A stretch of DNA of 64,000 nucleotides from Firm-04 sp964392175 (GCA_964392175.1 CAYMOJ010000001.1:62001-126000), one strand, 5' to 3'; shown: positions 7,551 to 16,932, numbered from the stretch's first letter. The notes: generated from the sequence alone by a model not told the origin. A program made the numbers and translations.

Positions 7551-8864
7551 TCATTCATGTTGATTGCTGACATCGTTCAGCAACTGCGTCAATGCTTGCA
7601 ATATATACGGGGACAGCGCATCACCGCCGTAACGGATCTGTTGATACTCTGCGGTAAACCGCTCCAGTCGCTCATGAACAGAAGCCGACAACGCTTGCTC
7701 CCCCTTTTGCGATATCTCCTGGGGTGTTTCTGAAGGCAGTGGCTGTACTTCGCCCCATGCAGGGGCACAAATCATAAGATGATAACCCTCTTGCAGCTTC
7801 TGCTCAGAATCAGGCATCTTTTTCCACCTACGATAGGCTTTCTTCCAGCTGCGCAGTGCCGATTGTGTCGCTTTGTCTTCCACATCGCAACGCGTTTCGA
7901 TATCTTCATATTCACGGTGCGTGCGCACTTGCACATCTTGACTGCGCGACTGCACGCGGCCCATACGCTGCCGCAGATTTTCTAACAGATCACCCAAAAA
8001 ATCCCGCAATACAAAGTGCCAGATCAATACCACCATGGGGATGATCAACAAATACAACAGCGACCACAATGGATTGCCGTCATCTACGGGCATAGGCGCT
8101 GATGTTGCATCTTCGGTAGCATCAGAGGGTGTCGCAGGGGCATCACCACCCATAGTACCGATCAACGAGATCATACCCCTCCCCACCAATCCAAACAATG
8201 CAATGCAGCCATCCAGCAAAAACTGCAACAGTACGACAATGGGTTTGCTCAGTAAAAAAACAAGTGCACAACCCAGAATGATACCAATCACCATTCGACG
8301 ATTGCTGCGTAGGATTTCTGTGGGCACAGCCATATTGCCGTCACAGCGCCGATTGACCAACCGCAACAGATGATATCGGTTGCAAAGCAATAGAAACACC
8401 ACGCTCTGGTAGGCTGTCAGCCCAATGGCAAAGGGCATGGAAACGGCAATTTCTACCACATTAAGCATAATCAGTGACACAGTTTCCAATGTAAGATAGC
8501 CCACAAACACAGAACGATCAAACAACGCATCGGATTCTTTTTGCGATGCATGACTGCCAAAAATTGCGGTAACTACAGAAAGCAGCACCGCTGCCACATT
8601 ACCGATTCCCCCGCGCGTAGCAAATATACATACGAAAGCGCAAAGGCAGGTAAATGCTCCCCGCGCGATGCGTTTTTGCCCGATTCTTGTAAATCTGCCC
8701 CAAAATGCCGGCAAAACACCACAAAGCAGCAACAAACCGCAGCAATCCAGGGGTAGTGTGTTATAGGAGGAAGCAAAGCATAGAACAGTAACCCATATGG
8801 GAAACAGGGTCAAAATGCGTGATAGCAGACCAAACAATTCGGGGCAAAGGGTGACGATCCGCAT
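7551..8864 (-). CDS. DUF4129-like multi-pass membrane protein
   Basis: A 437-residue protein with several hydrophobic helices in its first 220 residues. An Asp/Thr/Pro-rich extracytoplasmic stretch follows (near 245-265), then another membrane helix (about 272-292) and a basic cytoplasmic tail of about 145 residues. The tail segment SETPQEISQKGE ... ERFTAEYQQIRYGG resembles the C-terminal DUF4129 domain usually found next to MoxR ATPases and transglutaminase-like proteins, but neither occurs here. It starts the GH3 operon from the promoter at 8895-8923. No enzymatic function can be assigned. Confidence 0.6.
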   Translation of the reverse strand: MRIVTLCPELFGLLSRILTLFPIWVTVLCFASSYNTLPLDCCGLLLLCGVLPAFWGRFTRIGQKRIARGAFTCLCAFVCIFATRGGIGNVAAVLLSVVTAIFGSHASQKESDALFDRSVFVGYLTLETVSLIMLNVVEIAVSMPFAIGLTAYQSVVFLLLCNRYHLLRLVNRRCDGNMAVPTEILRSNRRMVIGIILGCALVFLLSKPIVVLLQFLLDGCIALFGLVGRGMISLIGTMGGDAPATPSDATEDATSAPMPVDDGNPLWSLLYLLIIPMVVLIWHFVLRDFLGDLLENLRQRMGRVQSRSQDVQVRTHREYEDIETRCDVEDKATQSALRSWKKAYRRWKKMPDSEQKLQEGYHLMICAPAWGEVQPLPSETPQEISQKGEQALSASVHERLERFTAEYQQIRYGGDALSPYILQALTQLLNDVSNQHE

Positions 8865-8894
8865 GGGTACACCTCTTTTCTTATAGCTGATTTT

Positions 8895-8923
8895 ATTCTA
8901 TCATAACATTGGTTTTTTGTCAA
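8895..8923 (-). promoter_or_regulatory. Sigma-A promoter of the DUF4129-like/GH3 operon
   Basis: On the minus strand, TTGACA (8918-8923) and TAGAAT (8895-8900) are 17 bases apart, 30 bases from the start codon. Confidence 0.8.
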
Positions 8924-8925
8924 TC

Positions 8926-8956
8926 AAAAAGCCGCATCCGGGGCATCGGATGCGGC
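8926..8956 (-). terminator. Intrinsic terminator after the DUF4340 gene
   Basis: A 10-bp perfect GC-rich stem (8931-8940 with 8947-8956) is followed on the minus strand by TTTTTG. It separates the ABC cluster from the downstream GH3 operon promoter. Confidence 0.92.
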
Positions 8957-8973
8957 ACTTGATTCATTGCAGA

Positions 8974-10386
8974 TCATTCAAAGTTGTTGAGACCTCTCAA
9001 CAATGTCTCATAGCTGACAACCACACCGGAGCTACCGGTAAAGCGATTCAATCGCACAGTAAGACCGGTATATGCACCATCGACTACAAGATAAAAATTG
9101 TTTTCTGCCTGAGGGATAAACTCTGCGGAAGTCACACTGCCATCCAGATGCGTATACAGAATGGTCACAGCTGCTTCGCCCTCCGGCACGGCATTCAGAT
9201 CCATTGCGGAGAATTGCAGATTTGCCACCGCACGGTAGAAATTCTGGTACAGGGTCAGGATATCCTCATCGTCATAGGCATCAATATCAATATTGCCCAA
9301 CGCATATTGCTCATTGGCATAATCAAGATAGAGCGTCTCATGCATATCATACACTTCGCCCATGTCGATCTCGATTTTGCTGAGATCTTCAATACTCACA
9401 TCAACACAGTAGGGCAAGATGTACTTCGTGGTATCCTCATTCAAGAAGCTAACCGATGCCTTGGTAATGATAAACACCTGATCACTGTCGGAGATATAGC
9501 CGTACATCTGCGTCTCGTTGGTGTTATCGGTGATCATATCCCCAAAGAGCAACTCCCGATTGACAACATTGCCGTTGACAGTACCACGAAGCTTCAGGGC
9601 GTACTGTGGATGATCCAGACCATATTTTGCAAGGTCAGCGGGATTTTCTTCCACGAACGAGTCCACCTGTACACGCACCACGCTGTCCATCAGATCGGTG
9701 ATATTGGAGGAATGCACGGTATAAGGGCGAGGGTATGTCATTTGCCAAAGAGAATCGCTGTCACGCTCCAGTGAAAAGACAGTCTCCTCCTCGCGAATCA
9801 GTTCATAAGCATCCACCAATGTGCTGTATGTATCAAAAAGATAGGTATTCTTCAGCGTATTTTTATCGGCACAGAAAATGGAACCCTGGGTATAACCGAT
9901 GGTGTACACATCATTGGAATCCGGTAGCATGGCGTAGTATGCGTCATAGGTAGGGGTGCTGTCACCCACATACAGCACATAAGGGCTTTCTTCCCCCTTG
10001 TCGGTGGTGTAGACTTTCAGCACGGTAGGGGTATCAAAGCCATAAACGGCGGTATCCTGACAATCGAACACAACAGTCTTTTCGGAAGAAAGCTCACTGA
10101 AATAGTTGCAAATTGTAGAAATTGCGTAGGTGTTAAAGCTGAACTGGTCTGCGCTGACAAGCTGCCAGGTGGCATTGTTATCATCCCAGTCAAAGGCAAA
10201 GTACCCGTCCTCATTCTCCAATGTCACGCGGCTGACCGCTGAGGTATCAAAAGAAAACAATGTTTTCGCTGCACCAAGCTGCTGCTTTTTTTCACGATCG
10301 TCTGCCTGATGGTCTACTACGAAATAAACGGCACAGAGCGCGACCGCAGCAATCACAAGGGCAATCGTCCAGCGAATGGGTTTCAT
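8974..10386 (-). CDS. DUF4340 domain protein of a Gld-type ABC system
   Basis: A 470-residue protein with one N-terminal membrane helix (about residues 7-25) and a large extracytoplasmic region of beta-rich repeats. Lines such as YGFDTPTVLKVYTTD and YGLDHPQYALKLRG are the repeat unit of DUF4340. The family regularly accompanies GldG-like ABC subunits and is thought to form part of the extracytoplasmic assembly; substrate unknown. Its ATG overlaps the stop of the GldG-like gene (ATGA), so translation is probably coupled. A strong terminator closes the operon. Confidence 0.85.
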   Translation of the reverse strand: MKPIRWTIALVIAAVALCAVYFVVDHQADDREKKQQLGAAKTLFSFDTSAVSRVTLENEDGYFAFDWDDNNATWQLVSADQFSFNTYAISTICNYFSELSSEKTVVFDCQDTAVYGFDTPTVLKVYTTDKGEESPYVLYVGDSTPTYDAYYAMLPDSNDVYTIGYTQGSIFCADKNTLKNTYLFDTYSTLVDAYELIREEETVFSLERDSDSLWQMTYPRPYTVHSSNITDLMDSVVRVQVDSFVEENPADLAKYGLDHPQYALKLRGTVNGNVVNRELLFGDMITDNTNETQMYGYISDSDQVFIITKASVSFLNEDTTKYILPYCVDVSIEDLSKIEIDMGEVYDMHETLYLDYANEQYALGNIDIDAYDDEDILTLYQNFYRAVANLQFSAMDLNAVPEGEAAVTILYTHLDGSVTSAEFIPQAENNFYLVVDGAYTGLTVRLNRFTGSSGVVVSYETLLRGLNNFE

Positions 10387-11864
10387 GCGTCCTTCCTCCT
10401 CAGCCAGATCACCACGCCACCCAGCGCGATCACAACGGGCACTGCCACAAACAGTGCGATGTAACCCGTTGCGGCATCCTCGCTATTGACATTCAGGGCA
10501 TCATAGGTCTTATTTTTGTCGTCGATCTCCATATCCACATCGCTGTTGTACATCCATGTGATAGTAGAGAGAAACAGGTTCACAGGGTTGATATAGTAAT
10601 CCGTTTTCATAGCATCATCCGTAATGAACTCCGCAGAGCCGAACACCGCCATTTTTGCGTACTTGCGCAATGTATCCTCGGAGTACATGGCAAGGTACAT
10701 CTCCTGCCCCTCAATGGGATCGGGATCTTCAAAGGTACCGCCATAAGGCTCACCACAGGCAGTGTTCTGCGTAGCGATCAGCGTATCCATATTCAAAGTC
10801 TGAAAATTGCTGCCATAGATACTGTAAAAACTGCGGGATGCAGGCATATAGGTCAGAATCGTGGAATCCTCCAGCAGCGGAGCAGTCAAATCGACCTCAG
10901 CGTTTTCGCCAGCTTCCTTCAAATCACACAGAAAGATATAGGGGTTGCCTGATACATGACGTGCACTATCGGTTTCATAGACACGGTCGTAATCCATGCC
11001 GATGCAAAACTCTGCCATCAAGAACGTAAGATTGGTGTAAGAGATCTCTGCATCATTTGGGGTCATCAGCAGGGTAATATTGCCGCCCAGATCAAGAAAA
11101 TCGGAAAGCTTTTCATACTCCTCATCCGTGATATCAGAGGTAGGGCCTGCAATCATCACGATGCAAGCGTCATCCGGCACTTGTTCCGCGTTGATCAGAT
11201 TCAACTGTGCCGCGCCGTAGTTATAGTTCCCAAGGTTTGCCTGTAGTGTGGTCATCTCTGTCAGTGGGATCTCACCATGGCCCTCCAGAAAATACACGGT
11301 GGGCTGCACACCATCTACCACCGATTTCATGGCACCGGTAAAGTAATTCTCGGCGTTAAACGATGCAGAAACAATGCTCTGGGTACCGTCGTCTCCGGTT
11401 TCATACTCGTAGGTGTACATCAGCTTGCCCGGCATACGCTTGACCATATCTCCATGCACAAACATAAAGTCGTAATCGGAAAGGTTGTAGAAACCGTCAG
11501 GATTCAGTTCCTTCAACACTTGCGGTTCTGTATCGGGGTCAAAGTCGATCAAATTGAAGCAGGCATATGCATCATAGGCGAGCAGTGTTTGATAGAGTGC
11601 CAACACCTCCGGTTCGCCCTCCAGCTCCTCTAGAGGAGTCAGAAAGTACACATCCACCACGATGCCCTGCTCGTCTAATGCCTCCAGATAATCGGTAGTG
11701 GTCTTGGTCAACGTATACATACGATTACTCGTCATATCAAGGTCGATATCAAGACGCTCAAAGATCAAATTCAATGGGATCATCACAGCCAACATCAGCG
11801 CAGCAAGTGCCCATGCGATGGCAGTAAACTTCTTATTCTTTGCGTGAATATCCACGGTTTTCAT
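10383..11864 (-). CDS. GldG-like ABC transporter auxiliary subunit
   Basis: A 493-residue protein anchored by a hydrophobic helix near residues 14-33 and a C-terminal helix (GYIALFVAVPVVIALGGVVIW) followed by RRKDA. Between them lies the extracytoplasmic region typical of GldG/DUF7088 proteins, with DMTSNRMYTLTKTT near the start, YFLEGHGE and a DIxxY-type ending. In Bacteroidetes GldG belongs to the gliding ABC complex, but in Firmicutes homologues are uncharacterised and motility is not implied. It follows the permease by 18 bases. Confidence 0.85.
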   Translation of the reverse strand: MKTVDIHAKNKKFTAIAWALAALMLAVMIPLNLIFERLDIDLDMTSNRMYTLTKTTTDYLEALDEQGIVVDVYFLTPLEELEGEPEVLALYQTLLAYDAYACFNLIDFDPDTEPQVLKELNPDGFYNLSDYDFMFVHGDMVKRMPGKLMYTYEYETGDDGTQSIVSASFNAENYFTGAMKSVVDGVQPTVYFLEGHGEIPLTEMTTLQANLGNYNYGAAQLNLINAEQVPDDACIVMIAGPTSDITDEEYEKLSDFLDLGGNITLLMTPNDAEISYTNLTFLMAEFCIGMDYDRVYETDSARHVSGNPYIFLCDLKEAGENAEVDLTAPLLEDSTILTYMPASRSFYSIYGSNFQTLNMDTLIATQNTACGEPYGGTFEDPDPIEGQEMYLAMYSEDTLRKYAKMAVFGSAEFITDDAMKTDYYINPVNLFLSTITWMYNSDVDMEIDDKNKTYDALNVNSEDAATGYIALFVAVPVVIALGGVVIWLRRKDA

Positions 11865-11882
11865 ACACTTTTCCTCCTGCGA

Positions 11883-12614
11883 TCAACCGCGGCTCCAGCG
11901 GCGTTTTTCAATAATGATGACAGTCCATGCCAGCACCACAAGCGTCAGCGAAAGGAAAAACACCAGATCGCCAACACCGAACAGACCCTGCGAGAAATTC
12001 ACAAAACGCGCCTCGGTGGAAAACCACTGGAACACCTTTTCTACCACTGGGAGCGACTGCACCAGTGCCGAATCTGTGAAGTTATCCAAAAAGATGATCA
12101 ACAGCATGGCTGCCTCGCCCAGCACTGCCGCCAGAATGGGATTATCAGTAGTGGCAGAAATCATCACGCCCACCGCGATGCAGAACAATCCCCACAGGAA
12201 GAACCCCACATAACCGCAAATCAGGCTACCTACGATCACCGTACCATTCAACGCAACAATCAGCGGAAAGAACAGCGAGCAAAGCATCATGCACAAAAAA
12301 ACGGTAGAAACTGCCCCGAACTTTGCAAGCACGATCTTTACGATGGAGATTGGCGCAGAAAGCAGCAGGGTTTCCGTATTATTTTTTCGTTCCTCAGCAA
12401 AGGTACGCATAGTCAGCATGGGGATCATAAAAATAAAGTAGAAAAAGTTGTTGTAGAACACATTGGAAAATGAAAACTTGAACACATTGGAATCCATATT
12501 GGCGATGCCGTTGATGAAGCTGAGCGAAAACACGAGCATAAACAGCGCGCAGACCACATAAGCAAACGGCGAATAAAAATAGGATTGTATTTCCTTTTTG
12601 TATAGTGCAAACAT
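11883..12614 (-). CDS. ABC-2 type permease (GldF-like)
   Basis: A 243-residue membrane protein with about six hydrophobic segments. The opening MFALYKKEIQSYFYSPFAYV is characteristic of GldF/NosY-type ABC-2 permeases, and RTFAEERKNNTETLLLSAP is the conserved cytoplasmic coupling loop. It should form the membrane channel driven by the upstream ATPase. The ATPase stop codon and this start overlap as TGATG, pointing to coupled translation. Confidence 0.9.
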   Translation of the reverse strand: MFALYKKEIQSYFYSPFAYVVCALFMLVFSLSFINGIANMDSNVFKFSFSNVFYNNFFYFIFMIPMLTMRTFAEERKNNTETLLLSAPISIVKIVLAKFGAVSTVFLCMMLCSLFFPLIVALNGTVIVGSLICGYVGFFLWGLFCIAVGVMISATTDNPILAAVLGEAAMLLIIFLDNFTDSALVQSLPVVEKVFQWFSTEARFVNFSQGLFGVGDLVFFLSLTLVVLAWTVIIIEKRRWSRG

Positions 12615-13654
12615 CAGGCTTCCTCCTCATCATTGTCATAAGGATTTGCAGCTTCTTCGGCAAGGCGGTCAGCCTCCAGCTTCTGCCCAAGCTCTTCAAG
12701 CTCCTCTTCGCGGGTCTTTTTCCGATCGGGCGCGGTCAGCTTGACGAACACCTGCTCAAGGCTTGCCTTTTCCGCAGAAATTTCCAGCACCATGCAATCC
12801 GCTTCAATGAGCTTTGTCATCAATGCTTTCCGCACAGCTTCCTCTGCTACCACCACTTCGAAACTGTTTACGCCCGCAGAAACATACTCGACTTCGCGCA
12901 GCTCGCGCACCCCATCTATACTATTAATAATGGCGGAGATCTTCTCCACATCGCCCTCCACCTTCATGCGCAAAGTGGGATCGCCCTCGGCAGCAGCAGC
13001 AAGATTTTCAATGGTATCCACAGCACGAATCTGCCCTTTATTGATGATGACCACGCGCTCACATACCGCGCTGACCTCTGCCAAAATATGAGTAGAGAAA
13101 ATAATGGTATGCTCTTTAGCGAGATCTTTGATGAGATTGCGTACTTCCATGACCTGTGTCGGGTCAAGACCTACGGTAGGCTCATCCAGAATTAAAAACT
13201 TCGGTGACCCCAGCAGTGCCTGTGCAAATCCAACACGCTGACGGTAACCCTTGGAAAGATTCCCGATCAAACGCTTCTGCACATCTACCAGCCGCAGACG
13301 TTCCAGGGCATTATCTACTTCGCTTTTGTGCTGTTTACGTGCGATCCCCTTTAAGCCTGCCACAAATTCCAGATAGTTGCGAACGCGCATATCGCCGTAA
13401 ACCGGTGGCAGCTCGGGCAAATAACCGATGCGCCGCTTGACCTCCATCGGTTCTTTGGCGATATCGTAACCATCCACCAGCACAGTACCTGAAGTGGACG
13501 GCAGACAGCCGGTAATCATGTTCATTGTAGTGGATTTACCCGCACCGTTTGGGCCTAGGAAGCCAAGCACCTCGTGATCACCGACGGTAAAGGAAATATC
13601 CTGCACGGCGGGATGTGCGCCGTAGTATTTGGTCAGATTTTTAATTTCAACCAT
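12614..13654 (-). CDS. ABC transporter ATP-binding protein (GldA-like)
   Basis: This ATPase of 346 residues has Walker A GPNGAGKST (34-42), signature LSKGYRQRVGFAQ, Walker B FLILDEPTVGLDP and the switch His in IIFSTH. The C-terminal 110 residues are the extension found in ABC-2 drug/gliding-type ATPases, ending in an acidic tail (DNDEEEA). The start MVEIKNLTKYYG at 13654 was chosen over upstream codons because ABC homology begins there and AAAGGGG precedes it. First gene of the ATPase-permease-GldG-DUF4340 operon. Confidence 0.93.
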   Translation of the reverse strand: MVEIKNLTKYYGAHPAVQDISFTVGDHEVLGFLGPNGAGKSTTMNMITGCLPSTSGTVLVDGYDIAKEPMEVKRRIGYLPELPPVYGDMRVRNYLEFVAGLKGIARKQHKSEVDNALERLRLVDVQKRLIGNLSKGYRQRVGFAQALLGSPKFLILDEPTVGLDPTQVMEVRNLIKDLAKEHTIIFSTHILAEVSAVCERVVIINKGQIRAVDTIENLAAAAEGDPTLRMKVEGDVEKISAIINSIDGVRELREVEYVSAGVNSFEVVVAEEAVRKALMTKLIEADCMVLEISAEKASLEQVFVKLTAPDRKKTREEELEELGQKLEADRLAEEAANPYDNDEEEA

Positions 13655-14332
13655 AAAAACAGTACAGCCCCTTTCCACTGCCATATTCGACAGTGCTGTA
13701 TAGAACGCGCCCCTCAAAAGACGCTCTTTTCCATTATCGCAAAAAAACATGAATGTGAGATGTACAGTATATGACAATTTTGTGAATAGCCGACAAAAAT
13801 CACATCATATTGCCATTTTACCGCCTGAATGTGTGCGCAATGTGTGCAAAACTTGAGAAAATCATGCCCTGATCGTAAAAGGCTACCGAAAGGAGCGTTT
13901 CGACAGGTTGCACAAAAATCACTGCATTTTTTTGTGAAATCATCCGAAAAGGCTTCCGAAGTGGCGCAGAATCGCGCAAAACGCTTGACAAAGCAAAACG
14001 AAATCACTATAATGAAAATAGGCTTTATGCGGCATAGCTATGTCTATCTGCCCGCGCGTGAAGGAAACAGTACTTCAGCGAGTGAATAGGCTGTTTCTGC
14101 ACATGACGCACAGTCGAGCAGCAACTTGTGACTGCTTATTCCGACAGTACCTGCCGGAAACAAGAATGTTGCCGAAATTGTGACAAAATTGCTTTTATCA
14201 CGGGGAGTGCCGCATATTCGCAAGCCGTTCTGGTCAGATCGCACGGAGCTGCCCAAACGGTACGAATCTGAATGCCTGTGTATCACGGGTTCCGTGCAAA
14301 ATCACCTATAATATATGAGAGGGGAAAAAAGA
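13655..14332 (+). other. Intergenic region with the GH48 promoter and a long untranslated leader
   Basis: This 678-base divergent region has no convincing gene. The left part (13655-13980) must hold the minus-strand ABC operon promoter; a TATACT-like box near 13765 is the best but weak candidate. The right part contains the consensus promoter at 13985-14013 and about 310 bases of leader before the GH48 gene. Small inverted repeats are present, including GAAACAG/CTGTTTC, CAGTC/GACTG and CACGG/CCGTG (14284-14296, just before the ribosome site). No known riboswitch consensus was recognised. Confidence 0.6.
13985..14013 (+). promoter_or_regulatory. Consensus sigma-A promoter of the GH48 cellulase
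   Basis: TTGACA (13985-13990) and TATAAT (14008-14013) with a 17-base spacer, a perfect consensus match. It lies about 320 bases upstream of the start codon, implying a long leader. Confidence 0.85.
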
Positions 14333-16792
14333 ATGCAATTTAAGAAGAACAGAGCGCTTCTCGCAGCAGTTCTGGCAACAGCCATGGCATCAAGCGCATT
14401 GATGACTTGTACCGCATCCGCTGCCGGCACCCGCACCAAAGAAGAGAAGTATGGCGACGAGACCTACGCACAACGTTTTCTTTCGCTGTATGACGATGTC
14501 GTTACCAACGGTCAGGAGAACGGCTACCTGAGCAAGAACAATGTTCCCAGCGGCGGTTTTGGTATTCCTTACCACGCAGTGGAAGAGTGCATCGTTGAGG
14601 CTCCTGACTACGGTCACGAGACGACCTCCGAGGCGATGTCCTACATTGTCTGGATGGCAGCAATGCAGGATAACATCACCAAGAACACTGACTACTATGG
14701 CTCTGCCACCAATGACCTGGCAAAGGCATGGAAGACTCTGGAAGCAATGATTCCTACTACACAGACCGGTTTCTGGCAGAAGACCTCCCTGAGTTCTCAG
14801 GTCTGCGCTGAGTATCCTACCAGTATTGAGTCCTATCCTTCCGAGGGTAACTCCAGCAACACCGGTTCGAACCCCATCCATCAGTATTTTACTTCTGCAT
14901 ATTCTTCTCAGGGCGGCGAGTATTTGCTGCACTGGCTGGCTGACGTTGATGACTGGTATGGCTTCGGCGGTTCCGCAGAAGGCACTTTGGGTACTTTCAC
15001 CTTCATCAACACCTTCCAGCGTGGTGATTCTGAGTCCTGCTTCGAGACCATTCCTCATCCCTGTATCGAAGATCTGAAGTACGGCGATGTGGGCGGTCTG
15101 GGCATGAAGTTCGCATTTGAAACCAGCGCAGGTACCAAGAAATGGTCTTACACCAACGCTCCTGACGCTGAAAACCGTGCAATTCAGGCTGTTTATGCAG
15201 CTAACAGATGGGGCGTAGGCGATTCCTCTGTTACCACCAAGGCCGGTATGATGGGCGATATGGTGCGTAACAATATGTTTGATAAATACTACAAGACCAT
15301 CGGTTGCCAAAGCATGAATGCCGATTCCAATGGTGGTGCAGGCTACGCATCTGCTCACTACTTGATGTCTTGGTACAGCGCATGGGGCGGCGCAGCTGAC
15401 GGTGCATGGGCATGGCAGATTTCTGCTTCCCACTGCCACCAGTTCTACCAGAGCCCTCTGGCTGCTTACGGTCTGCTGTATGATTCGGGTCTGAATGCCG
15501 CTATGAAGGCTACCGGCGCAACGAAAGACTATACCACATCCTTGCAGCGCCAGCTGGAGCTGTATATGTGGTTGCAGTCTGCCGAAGGTCCCTTCGCAGG
15601 CGGTCTGACCAACTGCTGGAACGGCAAGTACGATACTTATCCCTCTGGCGTGCCTACCTTCTACGATATGGCTTATGTGGAGCATCCTGTTTATGCTGAC
15701 CCCGGTTCTAACTACTGGATCGGCAACCAGGTTTGGGCAACCCAGCGTCTGGCTGAGCTGTACTACATCATCAAGACCGATGGCGATGGTTCCAACGGTG
15801 CTGTCAAGCCCGGTGGCGTAACCATGGAAGAGGGTCTTAGCAGTATGCTGAAGAAGTGGGTCGATTTCTTCCTCGATGAGGTTGAGCTGACTGACGACGG
15901 CGACTATGCAATTCCTTCTAACCTCATTTGGTCTGGTGCTCCCGATACTTGGAACAAGACCTATAGCACAAGTGCAAACGCTAACCTGCACGCTACCGTT
16001 CAGGGCAAGGGCAGCAGCGACCTCGGTTGCGTAACTTCCCTCGCAAATACTCTGATCTGGTATGCAGCCGCAGAAGGCGTTGAGGCTTCCGGCGTGGTTG
16101 CCGAAGGCACCGATACTGCTTCGAAGGCTCTGTACCTCGGTCAGCAGCTGCTTGATCGCGTTTGGGAAAATGCACGTGATGATATCGGTCTGTCCAGAAC
16201 TGAGCATAATGGCTCTCTGACTCGTATCTTCGCACAGCCTGTTTATGTTCCCGCTGGCAAGCAGGGTACTTATCCCTACGGCGATGTAGCTAAGAACGGC
16301 ATCGTGTTCTGCGACATCCGTTCGATGTATGAGTCCGATGAAAAGTACATGGAGCTGAAGGCTGCCTACGAAGCTGATATCGCAAACGGTGCAGTGTTCG
16401 ATGAGTCTGTTACCCAGTTCAATGGTGCTCCCGATGTCAGCGACTTCACCAATGTTGCTTCCGTTGACCTGAACTATCACAGATTCTGGCACGCAGGTGA
16501 CATCATGATGGCTCTGGGTACCATGTATGAGCTGTATCCTGATGTAACTCCGTCCACTGCTGATACCGATATTGAAACCAGCTGGGGCGATGTCAACTGC
16601 GACGGCAGTGTTACTACTGCTGACATTATCCTGTTGAACCGTTTCTTGGCAGAAGACGATGTTATCATCACTGCACAGGGTATGCTAAATGCTGACTGCG
16701 CTTATGATGGTAAGACCTCTGCTGAGGACGCCACAAAGATCCTGCAATACATCGCTGGTCTGATCCCTTACTCTGCATTGGGTAATCAGTGA
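14333..16792 (+). CDS. GH48 processive cellobiohydrolase with C-terminal dockerin
   Basis: An 819-residue secreted enzyme. Residues 1-30 form a signal peptide ending in ASA. Residues about 35-735 are a family-48 catalytic domain, the reducing-end cellobiohydrolase that is usually the most abundant cellulosomal enzyme; the TTSEAMSY motif carries the expected catalytic acid Glu100. Residues 751-819 are a type I dockerin with two calcium loops (GDVNCDGSVTTAD and DCAYDGKTSAED); position 3 of the second loop is Ala instead of Asn. It should bind a scaffoldin cohesin. The ATG at 14333 was preferred to 14315 because GAGAGGGG precedes it. Codon choice is markedly biased (GGT, ACC, CTG, AAG), fitting high expression. 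Confidence 0.97.
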   Translation: MQFKKNRALLAAVLATAMASSALMTCTASAAGTRTKEEKYGDETYAQRFLSLYDDVVTNGQENGYLSKNNVPSGGFGIPYHAVEECIVEAPDYGHETTSEAMSYIVWMAAMQDNITKNTDYYGSATNDLAKAWKTLEAMIPTTQTGFWQKTSLSSQVCAEYPTSIESYPSEGNSSNTGSNPIHQYFTSAYSSQGGEYLLHWLADVDDWYGFGGSAEGTLGTFTFINTFQRGDSESCFETIPHPCIEDLKYGDVGGLGMKFAFETSAGTKKWSYTNAPDAENRAIQAVYAANRWGVGDSSVTTKAGMMGDMVRNNMFDKYYKTIGCQSMNADSNGGAGYASAHYLMSWYSAWGGAADGAWAWQISASHCHQFYQSPLAAYGLLYDSGLNAAMKATGATKDYTTSLQRQLELYMWLQSAEGPFAGGLTNCWNGKYDTYPSGVPTFYDMAYVEHPVYADPGSNYWIGNQVWATQRLAELYYIIKTDGDGSNGAVKPGGVTMEEGLSSMLKKWVDFFLDEVELTDDGDYAIPSNLIWSGAPDTWNKTYSTSANANLHATVQGKGSSDLGCVTSLANTLIWYAAAEGVEASGVVAEGTDTASKALYLGQQLLDRVWENARDDIGLSRTEHNGSLTRIFAQPVYVPAGKQGTYPYGDVAKNGIVFCDIRSMYESDEKYMELKAAYEADIANGAVFDESVTQFNGAPDVSDFTNVASVDLNYHRFWHAGDIMMALGTMYELYPDVTPSTADTDIETSWGDVNCDGSVTTADIILLNRFLAEDDVIITAQGMLNADCAYDGKTSAEDATKILQYIAGLIPYSALGNQ

Positions 16793-16798
16793 GATTTC

Positions 16799-16898
16799 TT
16801 GCATTGCCTCTCGCAATGCAACCACCTGTGTTCAGGTTCATTCGCAATCACTCATTTAGACATTCCGGAACAGTACCACCTCGTGTGGTGCTGTTCTG
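16799..16898 (+). terminator. Tandem hairpins after the GH48 gene, possible terminator
   Basis: Two hairpins follow the stop codon: a perfect 9-bp stem (16799-16807 with 16813-16821), and a 14-bp stem (16866-16879 with 16885-16898, two G-U pairs, 5-base loop). Neither has a good T-run, so they may stabilise the 3' end of the cellulase mRNA rather than terminate efficiently. Confidence 0.5.
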
Positions 16899-16932
16899 CG
16901 TTATACAAAAGTTTTAAGGAGAGTTTTATATC

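Noticed and set aside
14200..14332. SigI-type or c-di-GMP riboswitch control of the GH48 gene
   Set aside because: CCCAAA and CGAA elements near 14254-14268 are too close together for a SigI promoter, and GEMM riboswitch motifs are absent.
14390..16492. 700-codon open frame on the minus strand opposite the GH48 gene
   Set aside because: It is an antisense shadow created by the strong codon bias of the cellulase; its translation has no domain and no ribosome site.
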